Positions 43,791 to 55,504 of a DNA stretch of 64,000 bases are shown here, one piece after another. The notes under the pieces are model-generated. The model saw nothing but the letters and a program-made list of their open reading frames with translations, did not search any database and was not told where the DNA came from. The translations under genes were made by a program, and so were the position numbers. Position 1 is the first letter of the stretch, and every line of letters begins with the position of its first letter. Source of the stretch: Allium sativum (taxonomy: Eukaryota; Streptophyta; Magnoliopsida; Asparagales; Amaryllidaceae); assembly GCA_030737875.1 (NCBI GenBank), contig CM060912.1:884701199-884765198 (forward strand), read 5' to 3'.

Positions 43791-44470
43791 GGTCTTATCT
43801 ATATAAATCCAAGAAATCCTTGAGCTGCCTTATACAGTGGTTGCAAATTGAAATCAGAGAGAAACTCTAAATTTCTCCATTCAATGATAGCACTAATAAT
43901 AGTGTGCTTCTGACTTAAAGTGTCAGCCATGACGTTGCAATTACCAGGTGTATACTAAATGGCGAGATCAAAAGATGCAAGATATTCCATCCACCTGTGT
44001 TGTCAAAGGTTCAAGTCTCACTGAGAAAACAAATAACTGAGAGTCTTGTGATTAGGGAATAACTCAAACGTCTCTTTAAGAAGATAATGTCTCCACATCT
44101 TAAGGGCGAAAACCACTGTTGCTAACTCTAAATCATGGACAAGGTACCTTTTCTCGTGATTCTTGAGTTATCTACCTGCATAGGCAACTAATTTATCCTC
44201 CTGCATGAGTACCGCTCCTAAACCGGTCACATGTGCATCCGTAAAAACCGTAAACATCTTGGTTCCATCTAGGATAATAAGGATAGGTGCGCATGTGAGA
44301 TATTCCTTCAATGTCTCAAATGCAATTCTACATTTCTCAGTCCATACAAACTTATGATCCTTTTTCATCAATTGGGTTAGAGGGGTTGCAATCTTCACAA
44401 AATCCTTGATAAATTTCCTTAAGTAAGCTCCTAACCCAAGGAGACTCTTAACCTCCATAGCATTGCGGGG
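43791..44470 (-). pseudogene. E2 RNase H (decayed)
   Basis: The minus strand reads MEVKSLLGLGAYLRKFIKDF (the RT-RNase H connection), HKFVWTEKCRIAFETLKEYL, and FTVFTDAHVTGLGAVLMQED with the first catalytic Asp. Further left are tracts matching HDLELATVVFALKMWRHYL-like and NKSRTLSYLF-like segments broken by stops, ending near the ADTLS-like 43930. Confidence 0.75.
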
Positions 44471-45110
44471 TGTCTTCCACTCTTAGACGGCTTCTACATT
44501 AGCATGTTCTACCGCTACTCCTTTCCTCGAAACAATATGCCCTAGAAACTTGACTTCTTTCTTCCAAAAGTGATATTTCGAGAATTTATCTCCAAGTTGG
44601 TTCTCCCTTAGAATTCCTAGGAATTTACTCAAGTGATTCTCATGTTCCTAATGATCCTTGGAAAAGATAAGAATATCATCTACAAATACTACCACAATCT
44701 TATTAAGTGTGCCCATAAATACCCTACTCATAATGTTTACAAAGAAAGAGGGGGAATTCGTCAAACCAAAGGGAATAACCTCCCATTCAAACAGTCTATC
44801 TTGTGTCCTAAACGCTATTTTGTGATTACACTCATCCGAAATTCTCAATTGTTGAAATCCAGTAGCCATGTCTAACCAGAAAATATTTGGGCTTCTCCTA
44901 AATGGTCAAACAAATTGTCAATTCTTGGTAAGGGGTATATACTCTTCTTAGTCAACTTGTTAAGTTCCTTATAATCCACACATGATTTTAAAGACCCATC
45001 AGACTTTGTGGAAAATGCTACTGGTGCGCCCCTTTTAGAGGTACACCTATGAATAAACCCCTTTTGCAATAATTTCGAGATTTATCTATCAAGCTTTCAT
45101 CTTTCCTTAA
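44471..45110 (-). pseudogene. E2 reverse transcriptase (decayed)
   Basis: RT signatures on the minus strand are FSTKSDGSLKSCVDYKELNK, PLPRIDNLFDHLGEAQIFSG, a frame change, GFQQLRISDECNHKIAFRT, WEVIPFGLTNSPSFFVNIM and the intact FVDDILIFSKDH (about 44690-44650). This RT keeps the active-site region that E4 has lost. Confidence 0.83.
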
Positions 45111-45602
45111 GAGCCATGTGCCTTAAAGGCAATGCAACAGGCCTTGCATCCTTTTCGAGGTCTATCCTAACTGATATTTCTCGGTTGGGTGGGAGTCCTA
45201 CGACGTCCTCAAAAACACCGGGAAACTCACATACAATCGGTATCGAAGATGGTCCTTCTAAATTGGAGGATAAGGAAAATAAGGCTGAATCTTTATTTAC
45301 TGTCCTATACGGGATCTCTAAGTTGTGGCCTCCATGACTTCTCAAACAAACTACTCTCCAATCGTAGTTAAGGACGACCCTATAAAATAATAGCTAGTCC
45401 ATTCCCAAAATAAGACAATACCCCTCGAATTCTAGTACATACGCATCACAAAAAAAGTCGACATCATTGATGTCAAATACTTGGTCTTTACACACACAAA
45501 AAAGTTGCATAGTACCTCCGATAGGGTTAAACACCTATATCGGATGGCTAGCAAGGGATAAGGGAATTTTCAAAGAATCAACAATCGTTCTAGCAACGAA
45601 GC
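45111..45602 (-). pseudogene. E2 protease, C-terminal part (decayed)
   Basis: The minus strand reads VCEFPGVFEDVVGLPPNREISVRIDL, the protease-RT linker, in 45345-45097. Upstream the decayed protease body has FVARTIVDSL near 45595, continuing from the TLFDSGATYSF part beyond the copia insertion. The target duplication lies in this frame. Confidence 0.7.
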
Positions 45603-45830
45603 TGTTATCTATATATTGTTTGCATGTTGTAGCATGCTTATTTTCTTTTGTTTGATGATGTGTTGGGCTGTATGAACTTGTATTAGATTAGGCCTATGTG
45701 GGCTGTGTGGCTATTTCCTTTTCTTTGTTTCGTTTCCTTGTATATAAATACTAGAAGTTAGGTTGTATCAATTTTAGTTCAAAATAACAAAATGTTTTGA
45801 ACAAATTTTTCCCTCTTTGATTTCATAACA
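45603..45830 (+). repeat. copia 5' LTR
   Basis: It starts TGTTATC and ends TTTCATAACA. It contains a TATA-like TATATAAATA near 45740 and AACAAAATGTTTTGAAC near 45788. Confidence 0.88.
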
Positions 45831-45841
45831 TGGTATCAAAG
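45831..45841 (+). other. copia primer-binding site
   Basis: TGGTATCAAAG abuts the LTR. It matches the initiator tRNA-Met type site TGGTATCAGAG apart from one change. Confidence 0.8.
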
Positions 45842-45898
45842 ATGAATTGATCTAAATAATCCGATTTCTATTTTCTTTACTTCTAATCAAATCTAGGC

Positions 45899-46850
45899 AT
45901 GTCTGAAAGCAAATCGATTATGTATATTATGTCAGTAATGTCAAAAATAATTGATAATAAGTTGGAGGTTTCGAACTATTTTGATTAAATAAAAACCAAT
46001 CGACTTTATCTTCAGATTATTGATAAAGACAATCAACTTAGAAAAATTCCCCGAAAGAGGATTCGGATGACAAAGATGAGCAGGTATGGATTAGAGACGA
46101 TGCTCGGTTACTTCTTCAGATCAAAAATACTATTGATAATAATGTTATCGGTTTGATTAATCACCGTGGATTAATAAAGGAGTTAATGGATTATTTGGAA
46201 TTTTCATACTTTGGTAAAGGAAATTTGAGTAGAACGTATGATATCTATAATTCATTTTATCGAGCTGAGAAATTAAATATGACATTAACAAACTATTTCA
46301 TGAACTTTAAGAAGACATACGAGGAGTTCAGTTTAATCTTTCCTATTAGTTTTGATGTTAAGATCTAGCAATAACAATGTGAATGGATGGCTATTATGAG
46401 TGTAGGTGGTCTTGCATCTGAGTATGAATCTGCAAAGGCACAAGTATTGTCTGGATCATATGTTAACTCTCTACAAGAAGTGTTTAGTTTAATTTTAAGA
46501 TCTGATAATTGAAGTACTCAGAATAATGGTGCTATCTCAAATAATAGTGTTGTTGTCTGCTCTAGAAATTTGAATGAAGCAAGTAAATCTGAGAACAGAG
46601 TGATGAATCCGAATTCATGCACATGCTGTAAGAAGCCTGGACACGAATATCAACATTGTTGAAGGTTGCAAGTAGCTAGGCAGAGGCAACATTGTTGATC
46701 TTATAATAGACGGAAGAATATACCTAACAAACTGTGAATGTTGCTAAGAAGGATGAAGATGGACCTGTCTTGATCACAACTGAAGAATATGCTAAGTTCA
46801 CTAAGTACAAAAAAGAGTTAAAAGTTCAATAGATTCGACTTCCACTATAG
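45899..46850 (+). pseudogene. copia gag (decayed)
   Basis: The ATG at 45899 begins MSESKSIMYIMSVM. The frame is broken early. GLIKELMDYLEFSYFGKGN and YDIYNSFYRAEKLNMTLTNY lie in an open part (46153-46368). A zinc knuckle, CTCCKKPGHEYQHC, is at about 46617-46660, followed by a stop. Confidence 0.75.
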
Positions 46851-47980
46851 CTAGATTTATTAAGTGGGTAATTGATTTAGGTGCATTTGATCATATGATA
46901 GGTAATTCATTCCTTTTCACAAAATTTTAGAATAATAGTTCAACTCGGAATGTTACATTAGCTGATGGATCATTATCAAGTACTCGAGAATTTGGATCTG
47001 TTAATCTTGCTCCACAATTGTCTCTTACCTCAGTTTTGCATACACCAAAACTGGCATACAATTGGTTATCGGTTAGTCAAATAACTAAGAAGTTGAACTG
47101 CTGCATATCCTTTTACCCTACTCATTGTGTATTCCATGGGCTTATGAGCAAGAAGATTATTGGTAAAGAACATGAACGAAGGTTTGTATGTGTTAGATAC
47201 TCAATCATCAATTTCTATTGCATTTACAAGTAATATTTAGGGTCTCGAGACTCATTGTCAATCTGGTCATCCTTCTTTACCTATTTTCAAGAAATTGTGT
47301 CTTGAATATAAGTTTTACAATCTTTGGAATGTGAATCTTGTCAATTTTATAAACATCATCCACTTAGTTCAAGTCCAAGAATAAGTAGAAGAGCTAATTC
47401 TATATTTGAACTTGTTCACTCTGATATATGAGGGCCATCTACAATTATATCTAAACCTAGTTTTAGATATTTTGGTACATTCGTAGATGATTGTACTCAT
47501 ACTACATGGTTTTTTTTAATGAAAAGTAGATCTGAGTTATACTCGATTTTATGTAAATTTTGTGTTGAAATTGAAACATAATTTAATACTATGATTAAGA
47601 CATTGAGAAGTGATAATGTTAAGGAGTATAGATCAAATATGTTTCACAAGTTGATGAGCGATAAAGGCATGATTCATAATACCTCATATGTAGATACTAC
47701 TTCACAAAATGAGGTAGCTGAACGAAAGAACATACATCTTTTAGAAACAATAAGAGCTTTATTATTTCAAATGAATGTGCTGAAATATTTCTAGGCAGAT
47801 GTAGTGTCTACTGCTTGTTTTCTTATAAACAAGATTCCCTCATTTGTGTTGAATTATGAGATACCATATAAGCTGCTATTTCCAGATGAATCATTGTATC
47901 CTATTGAACCTAGGATATTTGGAAGCACTTGTTTGCTAGGGTTGTTAGACAACGATTATCTAAAATCGATCCAAAGTCAA
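46851..47980 (+). pseudogene. copia protease and integrase (decayed)
   Basis: Protease is marked by WVIDLGAFDHMIGN near 46868, where DSGA/DTGA is usual and Ser is replaced by Leu. TSVLHTPKLAYNWLSVSQITK leads to the integrase. FELVHSDI and FVDDCTHTTWFFLMKSR (first Asp motifs) are near 47405-47530. TLRSDNVKEYRS (second Asp) and SQNEVAERKNIHLLE (Glu) lie in 47591-47794. Stops lie at about 47233 and 47792, among others. Confidence 0.83.
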
Positions 47981-48410
47981 TAAGTGTGTGTTTGTTTGAT
48001 ATTCTCGAGTTCAAAAAGGATATTGTTACTATCATAGTCTTCATAGATTGATGTCACATTTCATGAAGCCACAACATATTTTCAATCATCTCAAAAATCA
48101 CCAGAGCTTCCATAGCAAGAAAGTGATGATTTCCTTGTATAGTCACTTGATCGTGATACTCAAGAAAATAATGATGATGTACAACCTGATCCAATACATG
48201 AACCTACTAATGTGATTGATCCTAAACTTTATATGCCTATTGCATTAAGAAAAGGCAAACACCAATACATCCTATATCATCCTATGTATCATATAATCAT
48301 TTACCACGTCCAACATGTCTGTTTCTTAAAAGCCTTGACTCTGTCTCTACACCAAGATATACCAGTGAAGCCTTGTCTAAGCCAGAGTGGATGCTATAAT
48401 GATTGAATAA

Positions 48411-49140
48411 ATGAATGCATCAAAGTTGAACAAAACTTGGGATTTAGTTCCTCTGCCTTGTAATAAGAAGGCAATTGAGTGTAGATGGGTTTATTCTATT
48501 AAAATTAATCCAAACGGAACTGTGGCACGCTATAAGGCTAGACTTGTTACAAAAGGGTATGCACAAGTTTATGGAGTAGATTACTTAGAAACCTTTTCTC
48601 TAGTAGCTAAATTAACCTAAATAAGATTGTTCATATCACTTATTGTTATTAACAGTTGGAAACCACATCAATTAGATTTCAAGAATGCTTTCTTACATGG
48701 TGATCTTCAAGAAGAGGTGATCTTCAATGTTCAAGAGGAAAGAGAAATGGTGTGTAAACTTAATAAGATCTTGTATGGTTTAAAGCAAAGTCCAAGAGCA
48801 TGGTTTAGGAAATTTAGTCAGGTTATTGAGTTATTTCGGGTAACCAAAAGAAAATTTGATCATTTAGTATTTTATCAAATGCAGTAATTCCTCTCTTAAT
48901 TGTGTATGTGGATGATATTGTCATCACCGGAAATGATGAAGCAGGTATTTTATCTCTTAAGAACTTTATTCATAAACAGTTTCATACAAAATAATTAGGA
49001 GAATTAAGGTATTTTTTGGATTTTGAGGTTACAAGAGATTGTAGTGGTGTATTTACATCTCAAAGAAAGTATATACAGGATTTAATGAATGAGACAGGAA
49101 AACTTGGAGTAAAACACGTAAGACACCAATGATGCTACAT
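48411..49140 (+). pseudogene. copia reverse transcriptase (decayed)
   Basis: The RVT_2-type RT reads KTWDLVPLPCNKKAIECRW, ARYKARLVTKGYAQVYGVDY, ETFSLVAKLT, a stop, then WKPHQLDFKNAFLHGDLQEE, KLNKILYGLKQSPRAWFRKF, a frame change, and VYVDDIVITGNDE near 48903-48940 with the catalytic YVDD intact. Confidence 0.87.
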
Positions 49141-49179
49141 GAAAATCTGGCATTAGATGGAGAATTATTCAATATTTTA

Positions 49180-49800
49180 TTATAGTATAGAAGGATTGTT
49201 GAAAAACTGAATTATCTAACTATGACTAGGTCAGATATATCATATGCTATTAGCATTTCTAGTCGATACATGGCTGCACCCAACATATATCAATGGAAGG
49301 CTTCAAGGAAAATTTTGGGCTACTTAAAAGGATAGTTGAATGGGTATTAGTTACTCGAATCATCAACATACAAAAGTAGAATGCTTCTTTGATGTTAACT
49401 AGGTAGGATCAAGACTGTATAGAAAGTCTACCTCTGGTTATTACGTGTTTGTAGGTGGGAATTTGGAGTCATGAAAAAGCAAGAAACGAAGTATTGTAGC
49501 TCATTTAAGTGCAGAATCATAATATAATGCAATGGATAACGCTATGTGTGAGATTATGTAGGTGAAGCATTTGCCGACAAAGATGGGAATAGAAGTTGAA
49601 ACTCCAATTTTGTTGAATTGTGATAATTACGCAACTATATATATATTGCTTCGAATCCTATTTTTCATGAGAGAACTAAGCATATCAAGGCAGACTGTTA
49701 CTTTATTAGAGAAAAGATTCAGTAGGGAATTGAATGTACAAAATATGTTAACTAGTAACTAAACTGCTGATCTATTCACCGCTACTGTTCATGGAGCTTG
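49180..49800 (+). pseudogene. copia RNase H (decayed)
   Basis: MTRSDISYAISISSRYMAAP is followed by a WKASRKILGYLKG block, a decayed SAESEY-like region near 49513, and MKHLPTKMGIEVETPILLNC with DN at 49622 (the catalytic DN of copia RNase H). The end is near 49800 with LFT.TVHGA and CNKLGM. Confidence 0.78.
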
Positions 49801-49851
49801 GATGAACTATTTTTGCAACAAGCTGGGAATGGAGAATTTGTATGCTCCAAC

Positions 49852-49862
49852 TTGAGGGGGAG
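49852..49862 (+). other. copia polypurine tract
   Basis: TTGAGGGGGAG directly before the 3' LTR is the classic plant copia PPT form. Confidence 0.85.
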
Positions 49863-50088
49863 TATTACCGATATACTATTTGCATGTTGTAGTATGCTTG
49901 TTTCCTTTTGTTTGATGTTGTGTTGGGCTAAATGAACTTGTATCGGTTGGGCTTGTGGGTTGTGTAGGTGTTTCCTTTTCTTTGTCTCTTTTCCTTGTAT
50001 ATAAATAATAGAAGCTGGGCTATATCAATTTTAGTTATAAATAACAAAATGTTTTGAATACATTTTTTCCCTCTTTGATTTCATAACA
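49863..50088 (+). repeat. copia 3' LTR
   Basis: It starts TATTACCG (drifted from TGTTA) and ends TTTCATAACA. It is collinear with the 5' LTR. Confidence 0.88.
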
Positions 50089-50330
50089 GAAGGAGTAGGT
50101 GGCTCCCGAATCAAATAGGGTATACAAAGAAATTCCTATGATAGAAATTATACCTTCCGACGCAGGTCGTTCTTGATTCCTAGGGGTTGACTACGAATCG
50201 ACGCTACTTCCAAGGCATAGTTTTGACCATCCTGCACTACTTTCGGTTTAGGGAAGTTCCTTGCCAAGTTCCCATCTTCATGATAGTTAAAGAATTTTCA
50301 TTTGAATTCTTACTTTGCTAGGTTCACACT
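50089..50330 (-). pseudogene. E2 protease, N-terminal part
   Basis: On the minus strand YTLFDSGATYSF carries an intact catalytic DSG at about 50115-50105, only a few codons before the copia insertion point. Upstream text corresponds to the gag-protease linker (NYHEDGNLA-like and VVQDGQNYALEV). Confidence 0.75.
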
Positions 50331-50796
50331 GCAGTCCTTTGCCTCATGCCCTTTCTTGTGGCATCTAGAATATCCTTGGCCTCCTTCTTAAATTTGCCTC
50401 CCTTATTCTTCTTAAGCTAGATATTTTTCTTCTTGTTCTTCTTAACAGTAGAAGTACCTTCTCCCTTATCAATCTTAACTTCCTTAACAATTTTAGATGA
50501 ATATAGGATAGTCGCCTCAACCAGGGGTTCATACGTAGCTCTAGATATCATTTGGAAATAAAGCATTTCCCTCAATGGAGAATTCAATCCTGTAACAAAT
50601 CTAAGGGATTCATCTATTTGGGTATCCACCAATCCTCTACAAAACTTAGATAATTCTGTAAACTTCGCTATATACTCTTTCATATCCAACTCCCCTTACT
50701 TTAACTGAATAAACTTCTCTAGTTGTAAATTGTTCTTAGCATTAGTTAAGAACTTAGCCTCAAAATGGGTCCTAAACTCTAACCAAGTAAATACTC
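50331..50796 (-). pseudogene. E2 gag, capsid C-terminal half and zinc knuckle (decayed)
   Basis: FEAKFLTNAKNNLQLEKFIQ precedes a 90-codon open stretch with MDMKEYIAKFTELSKFCRGL, VTGLNSPLREML and ATYEPLVEATILYSSKI. A lysine-rich spacer and one zinc knuckle, SRCHKKGHEAKDC (the first Cys is not certain), are near 50390-50340. The capsid is cut at 50796 by E3 and resumes beyond 55505. Confidence 0.78.
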
Positions 50797-51415
50797 TGTA
50801 ACAACCTGAATTCCGACAGACCGATTTTTTTTCAAAAACCCAATCTATCGAAACCCAAGTTGGGCGCTCTGGTATCCTGCAGAAAAAGATAGAGATAAAG
50901 AAAACATGTCAGAATTCGTAAGCATCATACAGCGGAAGGAATTCAAAGTATAATATAATTTAAATATAGCTTTACCTTATAAAACATAATGCCGAACCAG
51001 TATCCAAAGCTTATACCATCTCTGTCATGAACCTAACCTGGAAGTATGTAATGAGGAGGGGGTCAGAACATAAGTTCTATGTGAGTGGACTTAGAATAAA
51101 CTTCTGTATAATCCTACATATACCGTTTAGTTATATTTTCTTTCTTATTAGGTTATTCGCGATATTAGCTCTCTAGGCTATGCTCATGTCCCACTAGTAG
51201 ATTAACATAATAAAACATATATGTAGATACCCCCAACTCGTATAATCCTTTCCATGTATGTATGCAGTCCCTTGTCGTATGTCGTACGGGCTTCATCATG
51301 TAAATCTATACTACTTTAGTGTAGTGCCACCATTCTCGAAATTGTTTGGACTACCACTCTTGATCTTCCTAGATTCCGTTTATTACTAGATCTAATCTAT
51401 GGTTTTCTATCCAGC

Positions 51416-51546
51416 GCTTCCTAGATTCAACCAGGGTTTACGCTACCCAAGGCTACTGGGGTTTATGCTACCTATTGAACGCTTTCTAGATCCGACCAGG
51501 GTTTATACTACCTAGGGCCACTAGGGTTTATGCTACCTATCGAAAA
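51416..51546. repeat. direct duplication of about 65 bp in E3
   Basis: Two units start CTAGATYCRACCAGGGTTTA, and each holds two GGGTTTAYGCTACC words, giving four copies of that word in 130 bp. Confidence 0.7.
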
Positions 51547-52239
51547 ATGCCCCCTAGTCTAGGACACACTACCCAGAGCGATATATGTTCCTAGACATTA
51601 CGTCCCAATCGTGTCATTAAACGTGCTAGATTTCTAGTTGCACATGTCCTCTATATATGCGTCCCGAATCCCGTGGCAGGGCTAATCAAGAAACACGGAA
51701 CTCGGTCGGGAGCTTTAAGTTATCTGCCGATGCAGATGCTAAGTTCTGTTTTATCTGTATGTAGCTCTGGTCCCACTTGACCCCTCCCTCAACTAATGAA
51801 AGGCACCTAAGAAAATCAAGAATGAGAACTATACGCAGGCCCTCTATGCCCCCACAAACCTATTGGCCACCCTCACTCATAACTAGATAGCAAAGTATAT
51901 GGTCTTTTTGAGTTCTCCGCCTTTCCGCTTGCATATCACAATTGACTCAAGATGGTAGGTAGATGACGACGTGATATCACAGGGATAAACAAGATATTGC
52001 CGACTCACGCTGACCTATCCTAGTCTGTAGGTTGCTTATATTGCAACCAAGGCATGCCCTTGGCTCTTCTAACGTAGACTTTAACCTCTGTGAGCCCAGG
52101 AGGATCATCTGCAACCTCACAGAGAGATACCAAGAGTACCCTCACGTCCCCGGAAACTGTGTGCTTTGTAACCCAGTTTGTTGGAGCCTTCTTCATGATC
52201 AAATGGACGTTCGCTCCTCGTCGTGTTCTATTTGGATTT

Positions 52240-52565
52240 CTTGACTAAGGTTTACTACTTAGTTCTCTTAACTAAGGTTTACTAATTAGTTTCCTGAATC
52301 GTTAGATTTCTTAACTAAGGTTCACTATTTAGTTTCCTGAATCGTTAGCTTTCTTAACTATGATTTACTACTTAGTCCTCTTATCTAAGGTTTACTACTT
52401 AGTTCTCTTAATCGTTCGTATCTTAACTAAAGTTTACAACTTAGTCCTCTTAACTAAGGTTTATTACTTGGTTATCTTAACCAAGGTTTGATACTTAGTT
52501 TCTGTTACTTAGTTCTATTTAATTAAGGTTTGTTACTTAGTTCCTTTTAACTAAGGTTTACCAAT
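52240..52565. repeat. hairpin-forming minisatellite in E3, about ten units
   Basis: Units of 27 bp or about 43 bp carry AACTAAG, an 8-base loop (GTTTACTA), then CTTAGTT, which is its reverse complement. Longer units add a TCCTGAATCGTTAG-like insert. Confidence 0.85.
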
Positions 52566-52784
52566 GAATTCAAACATGACTTAAGTTCTCTTTATCAAAT
52601 GATAGCGTACGGGTGTTTTCCCACATTTCCAGCGTAGATTAACTTATTTCATGGTATAATTCGTCCCACCCTTCGAGTCTTGTATTACATCTTAAGTCAT
52701 ATTCATTTCATATCCCTAGGATAAGTTTATCTATTATTTAACCTTATCATTCCCTACTTTTCCTTGCTTTGATACTGTTATGTT

Positions 52785-53040
52785 GGTTAAGTTTGCCCAT
52801 GTGTCCAAGTTGAATTAACCCCCAATCACGTATTTAATTCAACCCACATACCATGCTAAATTGGTTAAGTGTTCCCTATCAGTTCATGTTGAATTAACCT
52901 GCCCCTATATCATGTCAAATTGGTTAAGTGTTGTCTAGCGGTTCACGTTGACTTAACCCACCCATATATCATGTCAAATTGGTTAAGTGTTGTCTAGTGT
53001 TTCATGTTGACTTAACCTTACCATTCTAGCATGTTTCATT
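52785..53040. repeat. four GGTTAAGT hairpin repeats in E3
   Basis: GGTTAAGT starts at 52785, 52863, 52922 and 52981 (the last two periods are 59 bp), each paired about 30 bases later with GAATTAACC or GACTTAACC. Confidence 0.75.
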
Positions 53041-53063
53041 AGCATTAATTAATTATTAATGCC

Positions 53064-53274
53064 CAACCTCTCACATTAGACCTATTGTTGTGGTCATTGG
53101 ATGTGCCGGTTGGTTCCGGGAAGGATTACACCACAACTCAATCTAATCTCAGGTTTCAAGCACGTTATGACTAACTTCTCACATTAGAACCTATTGTTTA
53201 CGGTCACTGGATGTGCCGGGCTGTTCCGGGCAGGATTACACCGCAAACTCATTCTAACCTCGAGTTAGCCATGT
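53064..53274 (-). repeat. paired stem-loop module in E3
   Basis: Two units at 53064-53162 and 53180-53274. Both start CTCACATTAGA and carry GGATGTGCCGG(T/G)..GTTCCGGGNAGGATTACACC, then end TCTAAYCTC. The minus strand matches E1. Confidence 0.75.
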
Positions 53275-54234
53275 TTCATGTTTAGCCAATTAACAATTCT
53301 TGTCTATTTTAGGTGTCATAGGCCAATTATAAATTTACAAGCATGTTCATGTTCATTTTAGATATCAAATGTCAATTACCAATTCACAAGCATGTTCATG
53401 TTCAAGTTATGCCACTATTGTCAATTTCATGTTATGTGTCAAGTTCCATAATTACATAAAAACATGGTTTGTCCAACATATTCCATTTTTAATTATGTTT
53501 CTAGGATCTTAACGGCATAACCAATTTTCAAGTCTCAAATTCAAGCTTTACCCAAAAACCCCAATTTATGTTCGTGCTTATAATCCCGTTAATAGGCTAT
53601 ACATATTATTCCAGTTTCCCATACATGTGTTACTAATAGGTTGCTATCATTCCTCATATGTTGGTTAAGCTTACTCATATGTCAAGTGCTACTTAACCCA
53701 TTTCTACTTTGCTTACACAACCATTCGTGTAATAATCTTTTTACCCAAATTGCCTAATTCATCGATTAAATCTCAAGCTCTTCCCAAATCACTATAATTT
53801 ACACGTTGTTGACCTTGGCTCGAAGGTAGCCAAAGTTTCAAAAATAAGAAGGAAGAATAGGGAAGAGGAATAGATTAAGCATACAAAGATTATTTTGAAT
53901 TGCAACATGAATTTTAACTGAAGAATGACGAATGATAATAATACTATTATGCATGAAGTGTAATGTAATCCCACTCACTGATTTAAGAACGGATCTTGAA
54001 TTCTGGGATCTGATTTTTGAAACTGAAAAGCTATCCCTTGACGTAGAATATCAATCCTCTAATTTAGATTTGATTCTTAGAAAATAGTTGTTGAAGTCGT
54101 TGAATTAGCCTTTGATTCTCTACTTGAATTCTAGCGAAGAACTTGAGCAGCATAACCCCATCTTTGATTTATTTTGATATGAATTAGGGAAGAGTATAGG
54201 CATAATGAAGATGTGTAGAGTAGCCTTAGGGGTG

Positions 54235-54242
54235 TTTATATA
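54235..54242 (-). promoter_or_regulatory. TATA box of the E3 LTR
   Basis: The minus strand reads CCTATATAAACACCCC. Confidence 0.55.
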
Positions 54243-54254
54243 GGTTCTCAAGAA

Positions 54255-54370
54255 CTTATCATACACGCAGCGCTGAGTCAGCATTGAACCTAGTTAAGAA
54301 AATAATCCAGGTTCACAGATGAATCTAGCCAAATCTTATCATACACGCAGCGCTAAGTCAACATTGGGCC
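54255..54370 (-). promoter_or_regulatory. duplicated element upstream of the E3 TATA box
   Basis: CTTATCATACACGCAGCGCT is present at 54255 and again at 54335, both followed by (G/A)AGTCA(G/A)CATTG. In element orientation it lies directly upstream of the TATA box. Confidence 0.65.
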
Positions 54371-54799
54371 CCGCTAGCTGTTTTGGCGTAGAAATTCGAA
54401 TGTTTGAATTTTTTTTGGCGTAGAAATTTGTTTGAACTTTTGAATTTTTGAAATTTATTTTACTGTTTTATTCACATTAAATATTCTTATACGTATACAA
54501 TTACTCTACCAACAATTTTACGCGTATATATGTACACACAATTTTCGATTTATTTTCAAAATTCAAATGATGTTGCACCGTTATTTGATTCTTTCCGTAT
54601 TTCATTGACTGTAGCCTTATCTTGAATTTTATCTTTTGTATATATATATTTATGCATATATATATATATTCTCATATATATACATATATTTTCTTTATTT
54701 CCTTATATGTACGTTCTTATCCTTTCAAATTTTGAATTTGTATACGTACATATATTTGCATATTCAATTGGCCCTCTCTAAAACAAAGATAAAAATTAT

Positions 54800-54872
54800 G
54801 CCGTCGTTGGGGTTTGAACTCCAGTCCTCTATGTTACAAATCAAATGTCTTAACCAACTGAGCTATGTAGTC
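54800..54872 (-). pseudogene. tRNA-Thr(UGU)-like relic
   Basis: Seventy-three nucleotides on the minus strand follow the tRNA plan: GACTACATAGCTCAGTTGG (box A), anticodon loop TTTGTAA with anticodon TGT, variable AGGAC, and GGAGTTCAAACCC (box B). The acceptor ends do not pair and the anticodon stem is mismatched, with no CCA, so it is not a working tRNA. It may be the head of a SINE or a relic of a captured tRNA. Confidence 0.55.
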
Positions 54873-55504
54873 TTTTGTTAATATGTCTTAGAACAACGAT
54901 AATTATTGTTCTCTCCTTACTTCTCTTTTTCATGAAAGTTACAAAACTTAAATTAAACCATTGCATGAATCTTTTTCTTTTAATGTTAATGCATTATGTT
55001 TGCAAATCAGTGCATGCAACATATTTACATTGCATGCAACCAATCCTTTCTTTCTTTTAATGCATGCATTACATTATTTTTTCTTCAGTGAATGTATTTA
55101 TTACATGCAATCCTTATTTTACTCTTTATTTTATATTTTAATTTGTTTGTATATATATATATATATACATACATACATATATATATATATATCTCTTGTT
55201 CGTATACAAACTTCTAGGCTTAATAACTTCTTCATATGATGTCCATTTTACGCAAATCAGGTGTCTATCTTGACCAGAATTCTGAGACGGACGCAATGGT
55301 GATGTCCGTTTTACTTAATTCCTGATATTTAAATTAAATATTTTTTTTTCTCATCTCTTTGATTACACACATTGTTATTGCATTAATTTCCTTACTCTTC
55401 AATGTATGAATCAATTTTTCATTACACATCACCATTATTTACCTATCTATGCATATATACATATTTGTACATTTTTAATTATATTAAAAATGTGGGGTGT
55501 TACA

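Larger units (their letters stand above)
45603..50088 (+). mobile_element. full-length Ty1/copia element in E2 protease
   Basis: Two LTRs of 228 and 226 bp (45603-45830 and 49863-50088) flank the PBS, gag, protease, integrase, RT, RNase H and PPT. The target duplication is GAAGC (45598-45602) versus GAAGG (50089-50093), one mismatch; the reading frame of E2 protease across the join shows GAAGG to be the original. Integrase lies before RT, as in copia. LTRs differ visibly (for example TGTTATCT versus TATTACCG at the start), so it is old. All frames are broken. Confidence 0.92.
50797..55504 (-). mobile_element. E3: solo LTR of 4.71 kb in E2 gag
   Basis: It starts TGTAACAACCTG and ends GTGGGGTGTTACA on the plus strand, with a perfect duplication TACTC at 50792-50796 and 55505-55509. 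The gag frame of E2 resumes across it. CAGCGGAA lies near the left end and a TATA box on the minus strand, so the orientation is minus. It contains a TTAAGT hairpin series, a 27-43-bp minisatellite, the paired stem-loop module, a duplicated promoter-upstream element and a tRNA-Thr-like relic. It has no gag-pol. Confidence 0.85.

Noticed and set aside
45116..45371. Plus-strand ORFs opposite E2 protease-RT
   Set aside because: Mirror frames of the minus-strand pol region.
54636..55239. Plus-strand ORFs rich in Y, I and F
   Set aside because: AT-rich, (TA)n-containing LTR sequence of E3, with no domain signature.
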